A DNA stretch of 64,000 nucleotides from PALSA-612 sp963765295 (GTDB taxonomy: Bacteria; Actinomycetota; Thermoleophilia; Gaiellales; Gaiellaceae). This document shows, in pieces, positions 33,880 through 41,758 of the stretch. The DNA lies in assembly GCA_963765295.1 (NCBI GenBank), contig CAVXVO010000007.1, positions 62,001 through 126,000 on the forward strand, in the 5' to 3' direction. Every line of letters begins with the position of its first letter. Positions within the stretch are counted from its first letter, which is position 1. The notes under the pieces are model-generated. The model had not been told where the DNA came from and ran no database searches. It was given only the letters and a program-made list of their open reading frames with translations. The translations under genes and the position numbers were made by a program.

Positions 33880-34122
33880 CTATTGCTCGTAGTTCTCGAC
33901 GGTGTCGGTGCTGCGCGGCTGGGCCGCGTCCGGGTCCATCCCGTACTGCTCGAGCGCGCGGCGCTGGCGGAGCAGGTCCCAGCACTGGTCGAGGCTGAGC
34001 TTGACCTCCTCGAGCCGTTCGCGGTCGGCGGGGCTCGAGTTCCCCGACGACTCGGCATCCCAGAGCCGGTGCTCCTCGGCGACGAGCTCTTCGATCCTGG
34101 CGCGAACCTGTGCGTCGTCCAT
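33880..34122 (-). CDS. DUF2630 family protein
   Basis: An 80-residue, highly charged, all-helical protein of the actinobacterial DUF2630 family: ARIEELVAEEHRLWDAESS, then ADRERLEEVKLSLDQCWDLLRQRRALEQYG. It likely forms a helical hairpin or coiled coil in the cytosol. Function is unknown. The ATG has a TAGGCT -10 box exactly 6 nt upstream, so it is transcribed on its own although it lies right behind the glycosyltransferase-flippase gene. Confidence 0.85.
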   Translation of the reverse strand: MDDAQVRARIEELVAEEHRLWDAESSGNSSPADRERLEEVKLSLDQCWDLLRQRRALEQYGMDPDAAQPRSTDTVENYEQ

Positions 34123-34128
34123 GCCGGG

Positions 34129-34134
34129 AGCCTA
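34129..34134 (-). promoter_or_regulatory. Leaderless -10 box TAGGCT, overlapping the flippase stop codon
   Basis: On the minus strand TAGGCT stands 6 nt before the DUF2630 ATG. Its TAG is also the stop codon of the upstream fusion gene. Confidence 0.5.
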
Positions 34135-36570
34135 GCGAGCGACGGGTACGAGGCGACGGAGCCTGCGCAGCTCGGCCGGAAGGTAGAAGCCGAGCGGGAT
34201 GAGCGCGAACGGGAAGACGAGCACGAGCAGGATCGCGACCACGAGCGGCACGTGGAGCGCGGAACCGACGACGTTCAACCCGACCGCGACCGCGGTCGCA
34301 GTAAGGACGCGCCGCCACTGGTACGGCACGTAGTAGACCTCCTGCGAGTAGACCACCATGCCGGCGAAGAGCGCCACGTACGCGGCGCAGGTCGCGATCG
34401 CAGCGCCCTCCATCCCGTACGGCGGGATCAGGAGGACGTTCAGCCCGATGTTGACCGCCGCCGCGAATCCGGCGATCACCCAGTTCCACTGCGTCTTGCG
34501 CGCCCGCCCGGAGCCGATCGCCATCACCGTGTAGGCGATGTAGGCGGCGCCGCCGAACGAGAGCAGGGCAACGGCCTCCGAGGCACGCTGGAAGCTCGGG
34601 TTGCGTGCCAGCAGGTGCACGATCCAGGGCGCGAGCAGGCCGAATCCGAGCGACACCCAGCAGCTCACGAACACGACGTACGTGAGTACGTACGAATAGG
34701 TGCGACGCGCCTCGCGGTCGTCCTCGATCGAGTACGCGAACGCCGGCCAGGCGGTGCGGAACGCGATCATCAGGAAGACGATCGCCGACGAGACGCGCAC
34801 GGCCACGGAGTAGACGCCGACTTCGCCCTGGCCCTTGTAGAGCGCGATGAACAGCCGGTCGATGAAGTTGATCGCCCACAGCGCGAGCGCCGCCGGGACG
34901 AGCGGCATCCCGAACTTGTTCATCGCGCGGAAGAGCTTCCGGTCGAACTCGAGCCCGAGCTGGTAGCGGCGGTAGGCGAGCAGCACGAAGTAGACGCAGA
35001 GCGTCCCGATGAAGTTGCCGACCAGCACGCCGAGCGGGCCCTTGTGGAACGTGACGACGAGCAACACCGTCGCGCCGACCGTGATCACCACGTTCGCGAG
35101 GCTCGCGTTCACGTAGCCGACGGCGCGGTCCTCCGCCCGGAACACCGCCGTGAGCTGCGCGTAGTTCATCCCGGCCCACATCCCGATCGCAGCAGCCGCC
35201 ACGAGCCCCGGCTCGTCCCCGATCCTGAGCAGGTGCGCGATCTGGCCCGCCAGCGCGAGCGCGAGAATCAGGCCAACGGTCGCGCTGGTCATCGTGAACC
35301 AGAAGCTGGTGCGCACGACGCGGATCCGTCCTGCGTCGTCGTGCGCGTCGAAGTAGAAGCGGAAGAACGCGCTCGTGATCCCGAGCTGGAGGAGGATCAT
35401 CAGGACGGCGGAGGCCGCGACCAGCGTCTCGATCTTGCCGTAGTCGTCCGTGGACAGGTAGCTCGTGTACAGCGGCAGGAGCAGGACGGCGAGGATGCGG
35501 GACACGAGGCCGCCGAGGCCGTAGATCGCGGACTGCTTGCCGAGCTTGGTGATCTGGCCGAAGATCGGCAGCCCTCCCGGCTCGTGGACACCGTCCACCG
35601 ACTTGAGCGAGGGCGACTCGCTCGAGACCTCCTGGTAGATCTCGATCAGCCGCTCGGCGTTCCGATCGCCGTCGTGTACGTGCTCCACGTAGGCGCGGCT
35701 CTCGGCGCCGATCCGCGCCCGTTCCGTAGGCGACTCGACGAGCGGCCGCAGCGCGTCGACGAGCGTCTCCTTGGTCGCGTGTACGAGCGGCATTTGCACG
35801 CCGAACGCGCTCTCCGTCCGGGCGACGGCGTCCGCGTGGAGCGACGTCACGACCGGCTTTCCGAGCGCCATCGCCTCGATCGCGAACAACCCGTACCAGC
35901 CTGCATTGAGCTGGTCGACGACGATGTCGGCCCGCTCGTAGCGTCGTCGCGCCTCGGTGTGGTGCAGGCCCTCGACGATCTCGAGGTCGACGTCGAGCTC
36001 GCGGCAGGCGGCGATCACGTGCTCCGTGCCCTTCCGGGCGCGGTTCGACGGCGCGTGCACGACGAGGGGACGCTCACGCCCGCTCGGATCCACCGGCCGG
36101 AACTCGCGCAGGTCGATCCCCGGCGGCACGACGTATGCATCGGGCACCCAGCGGATCGCGTCGTACGAGCCGACGATCTGCGCGTCGGCCGAGCCGCTGT
36201 ACGAGAGCTCCTCGGGCGAGCGGCCGCGAATGTCGGATCCGAGGAAGTGCAGCACCGACTTCTTGCGGAACAGACGCAGGATCGGAAACTGGAACGACTT
36301 CGGAATCAGCGTCAGCCCGAAGTAGAAGTGGAAGACGTCGGTCTTCGGCAGGAGTTGCAGGAACGCCCTCCACTGCGCGAGCTGGCGCCTGATGAAGCCG
36401 CCCTCGCGGTCGAGCGACCAGTCCGCCTCTGGGTGCAGGCGGTAGCGCTCGAAGACGACGAGCTTCGCGTCGACGCCGTTCCGCCGCAGCGCCTCGACGT
36501 TCTGCCAGGGCACGCCCGCGGTGTTCACGGGGCAGTGCACGACGCGGAGGGCCTTCCCCTTGCGGCTCAC
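34132..36570 (-). CDS. Fusion of a GT4-type glycosyltransferase and a Wzx/MATE-like polysaccharide flippase
   Basis: A protein of about 812 residues in one intact frame. Residues 10-330 are a GT-B glycosyltransferase: VHCPVNTAGVPWQNVEALRR at the start, APSNRARKGTEHVI at the donor site and YGLFAIEAMALGKPVV, the family 4 E-x7-E-like segment. From about residue 345 the protein becomes polytopic, with around 12-14 helices (LGGLVSRILAVLLLPLYTSYLSTDDYG onward), the signature of the polysaccharide-transport (PST) flippase family. Such enzymes are normally separate. The start is GTG 36570, overlapping the ATP-grasp stop (GTGA). A GTG three codons earlier at 36579 is possible. It suggests that transfer of the last sugar and membrane export are tied together. 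Confidence 0.88.
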   Translation of the reverse strand: MSRKGKALRVVHCPVNTAGVPWQNVEALRRNGVDAKLVVFERYRLHPEADWSLDREGGFIRRQLAQWRAFLQLLPKTDVFHFYFGLTLIPKSFQFPILRLFRKKSVLHFLGSDIRGRSPEELSYSGSADAQIVGSYDAIRWVPDAYVVPPGIDLREFRPVDPSGRERPLVVHAPSNRARKGTEHVIAACRELDVDLEIVEGLHHTEARRRYERADIVVDQLNAGWYGLFAIEAMALGKPVVTSLHADAVARTESAFGVQMPLVHATKETLVDALRPLVESPTERARIGAESRAYVEHVHDGDRNAERLIEIYQEVSSESPSLKSVDGVHEPGGLPIFGQITKLGKQSAIYGLGGLVSRILAVLLLPLYTSYLSTDDYGKIETLVAASAVLMILLQLGITSAFFRFYFDAHDDAGRIRVVRTSFWFTMTSATVGLILALALAGQIAHLLRIGDEPGLVAAAAIGMWAGMNYAQLTAVFRAEDRAVGYVNASLANVVITVGATVLLVVTFHKGPLGVLVGNFIGTLCVYFVLLAYRRYQLGLEFDRKLFRAMNKFGMPLVPAALALWAINFIDRLFIALYKGQGEVGVYSVAVRVSSAIVFLMIAFRTAWPAFAYSIEDDREARRTYSYVLTYVVFVSCWVSLGFGLLAPWIVHLLARNPSFQRASEAVALLSFGGAAYIAYTVMAIGSGRARKTQWNWVIAGFAAAVNIGLNVLLIPPYGMEGAAIATCAAYVALFAGMVVYSQEVYYVPYQWRRVLTATAVAVGLNVVGSALHVPLVVAILLVLVFPFALIPLGFYLPAELRRLRRLVPVAR

Positions 36571-37601
36571 GCGTCCCACTCGACCTGGTCGAAGTAGCGG
36601 AGCGCCCGGCGGCTCGGGCGGATCCTCGCGGCGAGGGCGGCGAGCTCGTCCGGGCCGATCTCGCCGAGCGCGTGCTTGACGCCGAGCCAGGGCAGGTTCA
36701 GGTCCTCTTGGTAGACGATCGTCGAGATCCTCGGGTTGATCTCGATCACATGCTCGCCGACGAGCTGGATGTTGAAGAAGTGGTCGAGGTCGAGCTCGGC
36801 CACGATCCGCGCGGCCACGTCCACCAGGGCCGGGTCGGCGACCGTCTCGAAGTACATCGCCAGCCCGGCGCGCATTGCCTCGCGCGTCTTCGGGTGGCCG
36901 AGCAGGATGCGCCCTCCGGACGCGATCCCGTCGATCGTGCGCTCCGTGCCGGTCGCGAGCTCCATGACCAGGAGCTCCGTGTCGTCGTCGGCGCCGAGCA
37001 CGTCGAGGAGGTCTTCGAGCCGCATCGCCTCGGCCACGCCGGGCCGGTTCGTCAGGAGCTGCTCGCGGCGGTCGGCCGACGCGGAGAGGATCCGGAACCC
37101 GCGCGAGCCGGACGAGAACACGGGCTTCAGCGCCAGCTCCTCGGCCGGGTAGCCGAGCTCGTGGGCGGCGGCCGCCACCGCGTCGACACCGCGCACGCGC
37201 CGCCAGGCGGGGCCTCGCACGCCGATCGCGTCCAGCATCGCGTAGCTCTCGGCCTTGTCGTTCGCGCGCCGGACGGCCTCCGGCGAGGCGACGAGCACGG
37301 CCACGCCTTCGGCGGCGAAACGCTCCCTGGCCTCGGCGAGGCCGGGGAGGTCGAACGACGATTGCGGCAGGACCGCCGTTGCGCCCTCGCGGCGGGCAAC
37401 GTCGAGGACGGCGTCGGCGAAGCCGGCGTCGGAGCCGCGCGGGACGACGTGGAACGCATCGCAGAGATGACGGCCGATGCTCCGCTCGGACATGTCGGTG
37501 CCGACGAGCCTGACGTCCCGCTCGCCGTTCTCCCGGAGGGCGCGGAGGAGCGCTGCCGTTCCGGGCGCCCCGGACGCCGTCACGACGACGGTGAGCGTCA
37601 C
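36567..37601 (-). CDS. ATP-grasp ligase (carboxylate-amine ligase type)
   Basis: A 344-residue ATP-grasp enzyme. The N-terminal Rossmann-like preATP domain is TLTVVVTASGAPGTAALLRAL, with VRLVGTDMSERSIG and FAVVPRG-like segments. The ATP-binding part is LALKPVFSSGSRGFRIL, and the metal/ATP carboxylates lie in IQLVGEHVIEINPRIST. It is similar to the carbamoyl-phosphate-synthase-like ligases found in polysaccharide clusters. The GTG start overlaps the methyltransferase stop and its own stop overlaps the flippase start. It may attach an amino acid or similar carboxylate to a sugar. Two further ATP-grasp genes lie at 39915-41135 and 54011-55253. Confidence 0.85.
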   Translation of the reverse strand: MTLTVVVTASGAPGTAALLRALRENGERDVRLVGTDMSERSIGRHLCDAFHVVPRGSDAGFADAVLDVARREGATAVLPQSSFDLPGLAEARERFAAEGVAVLVASPEAVRRANDKAESYAMLDAIGVRGPAWRRVRGVDAVAAAAHELGYPAEELALKPVFSSGSRGFRILSASADRREQLLTNRPGVAEAMRLEDLLDVLGADDDTELLVMELATGTERTIDGIASGGRILLGHPKTREAMRAGLAMYFETVADPALVDVAARIVAELDLDHFFNIQLVGEHVIEINPRISTIVYQEDLNLPWLGVKHALGEIGPDELAALAARIRPSRRALRYFDQVEWDA

Positions 37602-38356
37602 TTGACGATCAGCGCGAGCTTGGGGCCGATCTCGATCGGCTCGCGCCCTCGCGCGGAGGCGAAGGTCGCGAACGCGTCGTTGGCGGTCACGTCGTCCGCC
37701 GCGAGCACGCCGCCGTCTCGCAAAGCCGCCCAGGCAGCCTCGAACTCGAAACGCATGCACGCCTCGGAGTGCTCGCTGTCGTGCATGAAGAAGTCGATCG
37801 TCCCGAGCTCGTCGAGGAGCGGCGGCAGCACGTCCTGGCTGCGCCCGAGGACGAGGTGCCAACGCTCGCGGAGACGGGCCGGCACCATCCAGCCGGGCTG
37901 CTCGCCCGCGGGGACGACGGCGCCGCCCTTCCCGTCCCAGAACGTGCCCGGAGCGTAGTCCTCGCCGGCGATCTCGGGCAGATCGATCGAGTGCAGCACG
38001 CCGCCGCCGTTCTCGGCCAGCGCGAGCAGGAGGAAGGCGGTGGAGACGCCGTTGCAGACGCCGGTCTCGACCGCGACGCTCGGGCGGAGCTTGCGGAGCA
38101 CGGCGTAGAGGCGCAGGCCTTCGCCGTAACCGTCGCGGCCGGTGGCGCGGCCGGTGTTGTAGCGGTGGCCGCGCGTCTCGCCCTGCACCGTCTGCCAGAA
38201 GCGCGCCGCCTGCTCCTCGAGGTGGTCGACGAGGCCGCTTGCCTGGATCTCGCGCCCGGCGGCGGCGAGCCCGTCGGGATCGCCGAGGAAGCGTTCCGTC
38301 AGCTCGCGGTCCAGCCGCCGATCGAGCGGCTTCTCCGAGGTCAGCACGCGGCTCAT
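37598..38356 (-). CDS. Class I SAM-dependent methyltransferase
   Basis: A 252-residue methyltransferase of the Methyltransf_24/cephalosporin-hydroxylase-like group. The SAM motif is RPSVAVETGVCNGVSTAFLL at about residues 95-114. Motif II is LHSIDLPE, FFMHDSEHSEACMRFEFEAAW holds the metal/catalytic aspartate-histidine, and GVLAADDVTANDAF is the next acidic motif. Members methylate sugar hydroxyls in surface glycans. The ATG at 38356 begins the recognisable protein. The stop overlaps the ATP-grasp start. Its place in the glycan operon supports O-methylation of a sugar. Confidence 0.82.
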   Translation of the reverse strand: MSRVLTSEKPLDRRLDRELTERFLGDPDGLAAAGREIQASGLVDHLEEQAARFWQTVQGETRGHRYNTGRATGRDGYGEGLRLYAVLRKLRPSVAVETGVCNGVSTAFLLLALAENGGGVLHSIDLPEIAGEDYAPGTFWDGKGGAVVPAGEQPGWMVPARLRERWHLVLGRSQDVLPPLLDELGTIDFFMHDSEHSEACMRFEFEAAWAALRDGGVLAADDVTANDAFATFASARGREPIEIGPKLALIVK

Positions 38357-38397
38357 CGTAGCCCCGTCCCTGGCGGCGAGTCGCTGACGCCGTTCTG

Positions 38398-39039
38398 TCA
38401 GCCGAGGTCGATGCGGTCGGCCTCGAGCTGCTCGAGCCGAAGGCCCCGCTCCGCGTCGAGCATCGCCAGCATCGTCTCGCGCATCGTCTCGCCCGGGTAG
38501 ACCCAGATCTCGGGGTGGACGAGCAGCTGGAGCCACTCGAGCTCTCCGCGGGCGAGCGCCTCGTGGGGACAGCCCTGGCGCCAGCGCTGGTTCGAGTCGG
38601 AGCGGTAGTGCTCGGGGTCGAAGAAGCCGGCCTGCATCGCGTTGACGAGCCCGTCGACCGGCGCGGTCAGGTAGTCGGGGTCGGGGTTGTGCCAGGCGAG
38701 CACGGGGTCGAAGCGGCCGTCGTGCGCCGCGTCCGGGTAGACGGCGTGGAGCCCGACGCGGTGGCCGAGCCGCCGCAGCCGCTCGATCGCGGCGACGCCG
38801 GACGGCGACTCGAGGTTGTAGAACTCGCTGCGCGTCATCAGGAAGTAGGTCGCGGGCGCCTCGAGCTCTGCCTCCAGCTCGGCCAGCACGAGCGCCGCCT
38901 CGAGCGACAGGTCGACGTCGTGACGGAGGAGGAGGTCGCCCGCAGCAGGCGCCGCGTCGAAGAACGCGAACCGGTAGCCGCCCGCCCGCGCCGCCGCGAT
39001 CAGCTCGCGATAGTGCTCGAGGTCGAAGGCGCAGCTCAC
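38398..39039 (-). CDS. Polysaccharide deacetylase-like protein (NodB-fold variant)
   Basis: A 213-residue protein resembling short NodB-fold deacetylases of polysaccharide loci. LLLRHDVDLSLEAALVLAELE supplies the HD/DD metal-binding start, APATYFLMTRSEFYNL the central strand, GHRVGLHAVYPD a histidine, and HPEIWVYPGETMRETM the C-terminal part. The GTG at 39039 is chosen because GGGAG lies about 8 nt upstream. The first nine codons are nearly duplicated at 39204-39230, in front of the preceding methyltransferase stop. The two copies flank a palindromic repeat, so the gene start appears to have been rebuilt by an insertion. Confidence 0.75.
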   Translation of the reverse strand: MSCAFDLEHYRELIAAARAGGYRFAFFDAAPAAGDLLLRHDVDLSLEAALVLAELEAELEAPATYFLMTRSEFYNLESPSGVAAIERLRRLGHRVGLHAVYPDAAHDGRFDPVLAWHNPDPDYLTAPVDGLVNAMQAGFFDPEHYRSDSNQRWRQGCPHEALARGELEWLQLLVHPEIWVYPGETMRETMLAMLDAERGLRLEQLEADRIDLG

Positions 39040-39055
39040 GGACAGCTCCCATCGA

Positions 39056-39088
39056 GCCAGGTCCGAGGGACAGTCCCTCGGACCTGGC
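39056..39088. repeat. Perfect 33-nt palindrome, dispersed repeat copy 2
   Basis: GCCAGGTCCGAGGGA at 39056-39070 pairs with TCCCTCGGACCTGGC at 39074-39088 around CAG: a 15-bp perfect stem. It shares the GGGACWGTCCC core with copies at 22452-22466 and 39167-39180. Confidence 0.75.
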
Positions 39089-39162
39089 CGAGCACGACAG
39101 CGCACGCATCAAACCCCGCTCCGCGGCTGACCTCGCGGCTGCCAGGTGGCGCTTTCGGCCGC

Positions 39163-39191
39163 GTCCGAGGGACTGTCCCCAAGACGTGTCC
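39163..39191. repeat. Degenerate palindrome, dispersed repeat copy 3
   Basis: GTCCGAGGGACTGTCCCC repeats the left arm and core of copy 2. The right arm (AAGACGTGTCCG) has diverged so that only the core pairs fully. Confidence 0.55.
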
Positions 39192-39226
39192 GAACGCGCC
39201 GGGGTGGTCGAGGCCGAAGGCGCAGC

Positions 39227-39850
39227 TCATCGCCGGGCCAGGATCCACTGGAACTCGACGCTTCCTTCGGGCTCGACGAAGGTCACGACCTCGTCGCGCA
39301 GGATCGTCAGCCCGGCCGCCTCGACGAGGCGTGTGTTCTCGGCGGGCTCGAAGCCGGCGAAGAACGTCTCGGCGCCGAGCCATTCACCCGTCCAACCCGG
39401 GTTGTCGCTCGCGCCGAACGCGTTCAGCGTCAGGCCGCCGGGACGGAGCCAGCCCGCGATACGGACGAGGAGCTCGCCGAGCCGCTCGCGCGGGATGTGG
39501 TTGAGGACGTAGAACGAGCACTGGGCGTCGAACGAGGCCGTGGGAAGCTCCAGCTCGAGGAGGTCCGCGCGGACGAGCTCGATGCCCGGCACGTTCTCCC
39601 GCGCACGCCTGATCTGCTCGGCCGAGATGTCGACGCCGGTGACGTCGAAGCGCTCCGCGAAGAGCGCCGTCTCGGCTGACCCCGCCCCGCAGCCGAGCTC
39701 GAGCACGCGCGCTCCCGGCACGAGGCGGGCGGCGAGATCCTCCGCCCACTCCCGTCGCGGATCGCCGTCGACCTGCTCGCGCCAGCCGGCGAACCGGTCG
39801 GCGATCCGGTCGTAGCCGCGGGCGACGATCTCGACGCGCGGGTCGCTCAT
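39227..39850 (-). CDS. SAM-dependent methyltransferase (Methyltransf_11/25 type)
   Basis: A 207-residue class I methyltransferase. Motif I is ARVLELGCGAGSAETALFA near residue 50, motif II is VTGVDISAEQIRRA, motif III is LRPGGLTLNAFGASDNPG, and FDAQCSFYVLNHIPRERLGELL lies between them. The ATG is preceded by GGAGCGGGG. The stop TGA overlaps an ATG that formerly may have started the deacetylase-like gene. It probably methylates a sugar or lipid intermediate of the same glycan operon. The substrate is unknown. Confidence 0.83.
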   Translation of the reverse strand: MSDPRVEIVARGYDRIADRFAGWREQVDGDPRREWAEDLAARLVPGARVLELGCGAGSAETALFAERFDVTGVDISAEQIRRARENVPGIELVRADLLELELPTASFDAQCSFYVLNHIPRERLGELLVRIAGWLRPGGLTLNAFGASDNPGWTGEWLGAETFFAGFEPAENTRLVEAAGLTILRDEVVTFVEPEGSVEFQWILARR

Positions 39851-39914
39851 CCCCGCTCCCGGCGCCGGCCAAGCCAGCGCCTCCGCTCTTTGGTGAGCTC
39901 CGTCGAGCCTAGGC
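39851..39914 (-). other. Short gap between ATP-grasp and methyltransferase genes
   Basis: Sixty-four bases with no gene. The palindrome AGCCTAGGCT sits at its upstream end, next to the ATP-grasp stop. Nothing else is recognisable. Confidence 0.4.
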
Positions 39915-41135
39915 TCACGCTGACTCGACCTCCACGTCGACCAGGGCGGCGGCGGCGTCGGCCCGGGCCAGCGCCTGCTCGCGTGTGTCGCCGGTCGCGA
40001 TCACGTAGCCCCGCCGGTCGCCGTCGACACGCGCCGGGCGGATCGTCTCGCCTGCGACGATGTACGAGTCGCCGCCGACGACACCCGGCTCCGCGAGCGC
40101 ATGCTCGATCCCGTTCACCGAGCGCACGATCCCGACCGGGAGCGGACCGGGCTCGGCAGTAAGGAAGCGAATCGCGAGCGGTTGGCGTACGCGGGGTCGC
40201 AGGAGCTCGTCCGGCACGGGCTCGCCGAGCGCCTGCGTGAGCGCGATCTCGACGAGGTCGACGCCGAGCCCGAGCCGCGCCACCTCGTCCATCAGCCCGG
40301 CCGGCACGCGCGCCGCGATCTCGACGAGCCGCACGCCGTCGGCCGAGACGAGGAGCTGTGGGTACGCGACGGAGTCGACGAGCCCGACGGCCCGCACGGC
40401 CTCCGCCGCGATGCGCTCGGCCTCGGCCGCCGCGTCCCCGTCGAGCGCCGCCGGGTAGACGTGCGCGAGACAGACGCCGAAGCCGTCGCCGCCGGGCGCG
40501 CAGCCGGTCGGAGAGCGTGAGAACGGACACCTCGCCGCCGCGCGCGACCGCGAGGCAGTTGACCTCGGCGCCCTCGTGGAAGCGCTCGAGGATCGCATCG
40601 CCGCCCGTGGACTCCGGCAGCGCGGCCGCGAGCGCCGCCTCCAGCCCCTCCGCCGAGCGGAGCGAGCGTGAGCCCGCGCTGTCCGGCCGAGTCGGCCGGC
40701 TTGAGCACGGCCGGCAGGCCGATCTCTGCGCAGCGCCGCGACGAGCGTCGTCGAGCGTCCGCACTGCGGCGAAGCGAGGCTGCGGAACGCCGCGACTCCG
40801 CGAGCCGCACGCGCATCGCCACCTTGTTCGTCACGAGCCTTGCCGCCGTCGACGCCGATCCCGGGCAGGCCGAGCTCCTCGGCGATCCGCGCCGCGACCG
40901 GCACGGCCCGGTCGGACGCGACGGTGAGCACGCCGTCCGGGCGCGATCCGCCGCGCGGCTTCGACCGCTGCGGACACGTCGCGCGAAGTCGACGGTCTCC
41001 GCCACGTCCGCATCGCTCGAAGCCGGGCGCGCCGGAGTTGCGGTCGATCGCCGCGACGCGCAGCCCGAGCTCGCGCGCCCGCCGGAGGGCGCGCCGCTGA
41101 TGCCGTCCGGCACCGACGAAGAGCACGGTCTTCAT
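39915..41135 (-). CDS. ATP-grasp domain protein, multiply frameshifted
   Basis: An ATP-grasp ligase of about 400 residues. The start ATG gives KTVLFVGAGRHQRRAL and LGLRVAAIDRNSGAPGF, the nucleotide-fold preATP domain. Sense then moves between frames near 41060, 40960, 40840, 40780, 40690 and 40500. It is recovered as VLTVASDRAVPVAARIAEELGLPGIG, DSAGQRGLTL, and the intact C-terminus from SVAYPQLLVSADGVRLVEIAARVPAG (metal-binding carboxylates) to YVIATGDTREQALARADAAAAL. The C-terminus matches the ligase at 54011-55253, so the two are paralogues. The breaks are clustered and the domain order is preserved, so indel errors are the better explanation. Confidence 0.75.
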   Translation of the reverse strand: MKTVLFVGAGRHQRRALRRARELGLRVAAIDRNSGAPGFERCGRGGDRRLRATCPQRSKPRGGSRPDGVLTVASDRAVPVAARIAEELGLPGIGVDGGKARDEQGGDARAARGVAAFRSLASPQCGRSTTLVAALRRDRPAGRAQAGRLGRTARAHARSARRRGWRRRSRPRCRSPRAAMRSSSASTRAPRSTASRSRAAARCPFSRSPTGCAPGGDGFGVCLAHVYPAALDGDAAAEAERIAAEAVRAVGLVDSVAYPQLLVSADGVRLVEIAARVPAGLMDEVARLGLGVDLVEIALTQALGEPVPDELLRPRVRQPLAIRFLTAEPGPLPVGIVRSVNGIEHALAEPGVVGGDSYIVAGETIRPARVDGDRRGYVIATGDTREQALARADAAAALVDVEVESA

Positions 41136-41149
41136 CCGGCTCGTCGATG

Positions 41150-41712
41150 CTACTTCCGCGGGGCGATCGCGTCCCGGATCAGGTCGAGCAGCGGCTCGAC
41201 GTCGACCGGGAAGCCCGCGCTGGTCTGCAGCGCGATGCCGTCGACGATCAGCCCGAGGAAGCGGCCGATCGCCTCCGGCGACAGGTCGTCGCGGATCTCG
41301 CCGCTGCGCCTGAAGCTGCTCGCAGGTGCTCGCGGGCGCGTGCTCGTCCTCGTCGGGCGTCCGCGTTCTTCCAGCGCTCGCGGAGCTCGGGGTCGGTGCG
41401 GAGGTGGCGCGCGTGCTCGAGGTAGACGCCGAGCCAGTCGGGATTCTCCTCGGCGATCTCCCGCAGCAGCGCCTCGAAGCCGCGCTCCATCCAGATCTCG
41501 AGCGCCTCCGCCTGCTGCGCGGAGGCGAGCGCGAAGAAGAGCTCGTACTTGCTCGGGTAGTAGTTGAAGATCGCGCCGCGAGAGAGCCCGATCTCCTCCT
41601 CCAGCTTGGCGACCGTCGCGCCCTCGTAGCCGTAGCGCGAGAACGCACGTCGCGCGCCGTCGAGGATCTGCTGTCGCCGCGCCTCGAGGTGGGCTTCCGA
41701 GCGTTTCGGCAC
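41150..41712 (-). CDS. TetR/AcrR-family repressor, frameshifted
   Basis: TetR-type regulator of about 187 residues. The DNA-binding domain is intact: RRQQILDGARRAFSRYGYEGATVAKLEEEIGLSRGAIFNYYPSKYELF (helices 1-4). The ligand domain is coherent to about residue 125, where breaks near 41345 and 41310 occur. It then resumes as EIRDDLSPEAIGRFLGLIVDGIALQTSAGF to the stop. The GTG start has a TAAAAT -10 box 6 nt upstream (41719-41724, minus strand). It is divergent from the MFS gene and shares an operator with it, so it very likely represses that exporter and itself. Confidence 0.82.
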
Positions 41713-41718
41713 TGTCTG

Positions 41719-41752
41719 ATTTTACAAAACCGTACGGACGTTTTATTATTAT
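41719..41752. promoter_or_regulatory. Divergent TetR/MFS promoters with an operator in the spacer
   Basis: Plus strand: -35 TTTACA (41721-41726), 17-bp spacer, -10 TATTAT (41744-41749), with a second TATTAT (41747-41752) ending 6 nt before the MFS GTG at 41759. Minus strand: -10 TAAAAT (41719-41724) 6 nt before the TetR GTG. The spacer holds AAAAC-N9-GTTTT (41726-41744) around the palindrome CCGTACGG (41730-41737), the likely TetR operator covering both promoters. Confidence 0.7.
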
Positions 41753-41758
41753 CCGGCC

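Larger units (their letters stand above)
39013..39232. repeat. 29-nt direct repeats flanking palindromic sequence (probable insertion with target or gene-start duplication)
   Basis: The 29-base segment at 39013-39041 recurs at 39204-39232 with four mismatches, 191 bp apart. Both copies include the start region of the deacetylase-like gene (M/V-SCAF-x-L-x-H). The sequence between them contains two palindromes with the GGGACAGTCCC core. The outer copy has an ATG overlapping the upstream methyltransferase stop (ATGA). This looks like the original coupled start, later separated from its gene by this element. Confidence 0.6.

Noticed and set aside
33883..36597. A 904-codon plus-strand frame opposite the glycosyltransferase-flippase gene
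   Set aside because: Antisense to an intact fusion protein. Composition dominated by R, D, H and E with no domain.
22430..39200. Palindromic repeats as CRISPR repeats
   Set aside because: Only three copies, two of them in one gap and one 17 kb away, with no regular spacers and no cas genes.
38515..39504. Long open frame on the plus strand across the minus-strand glycan operon and the palindromic repeats
   Set aside because: It runs opposite to well-supported methyltransferase and deacetylase genes, has low-complexity arginine-rich sequence and no family motif. It is a shadow of GC-rich coding DNA.
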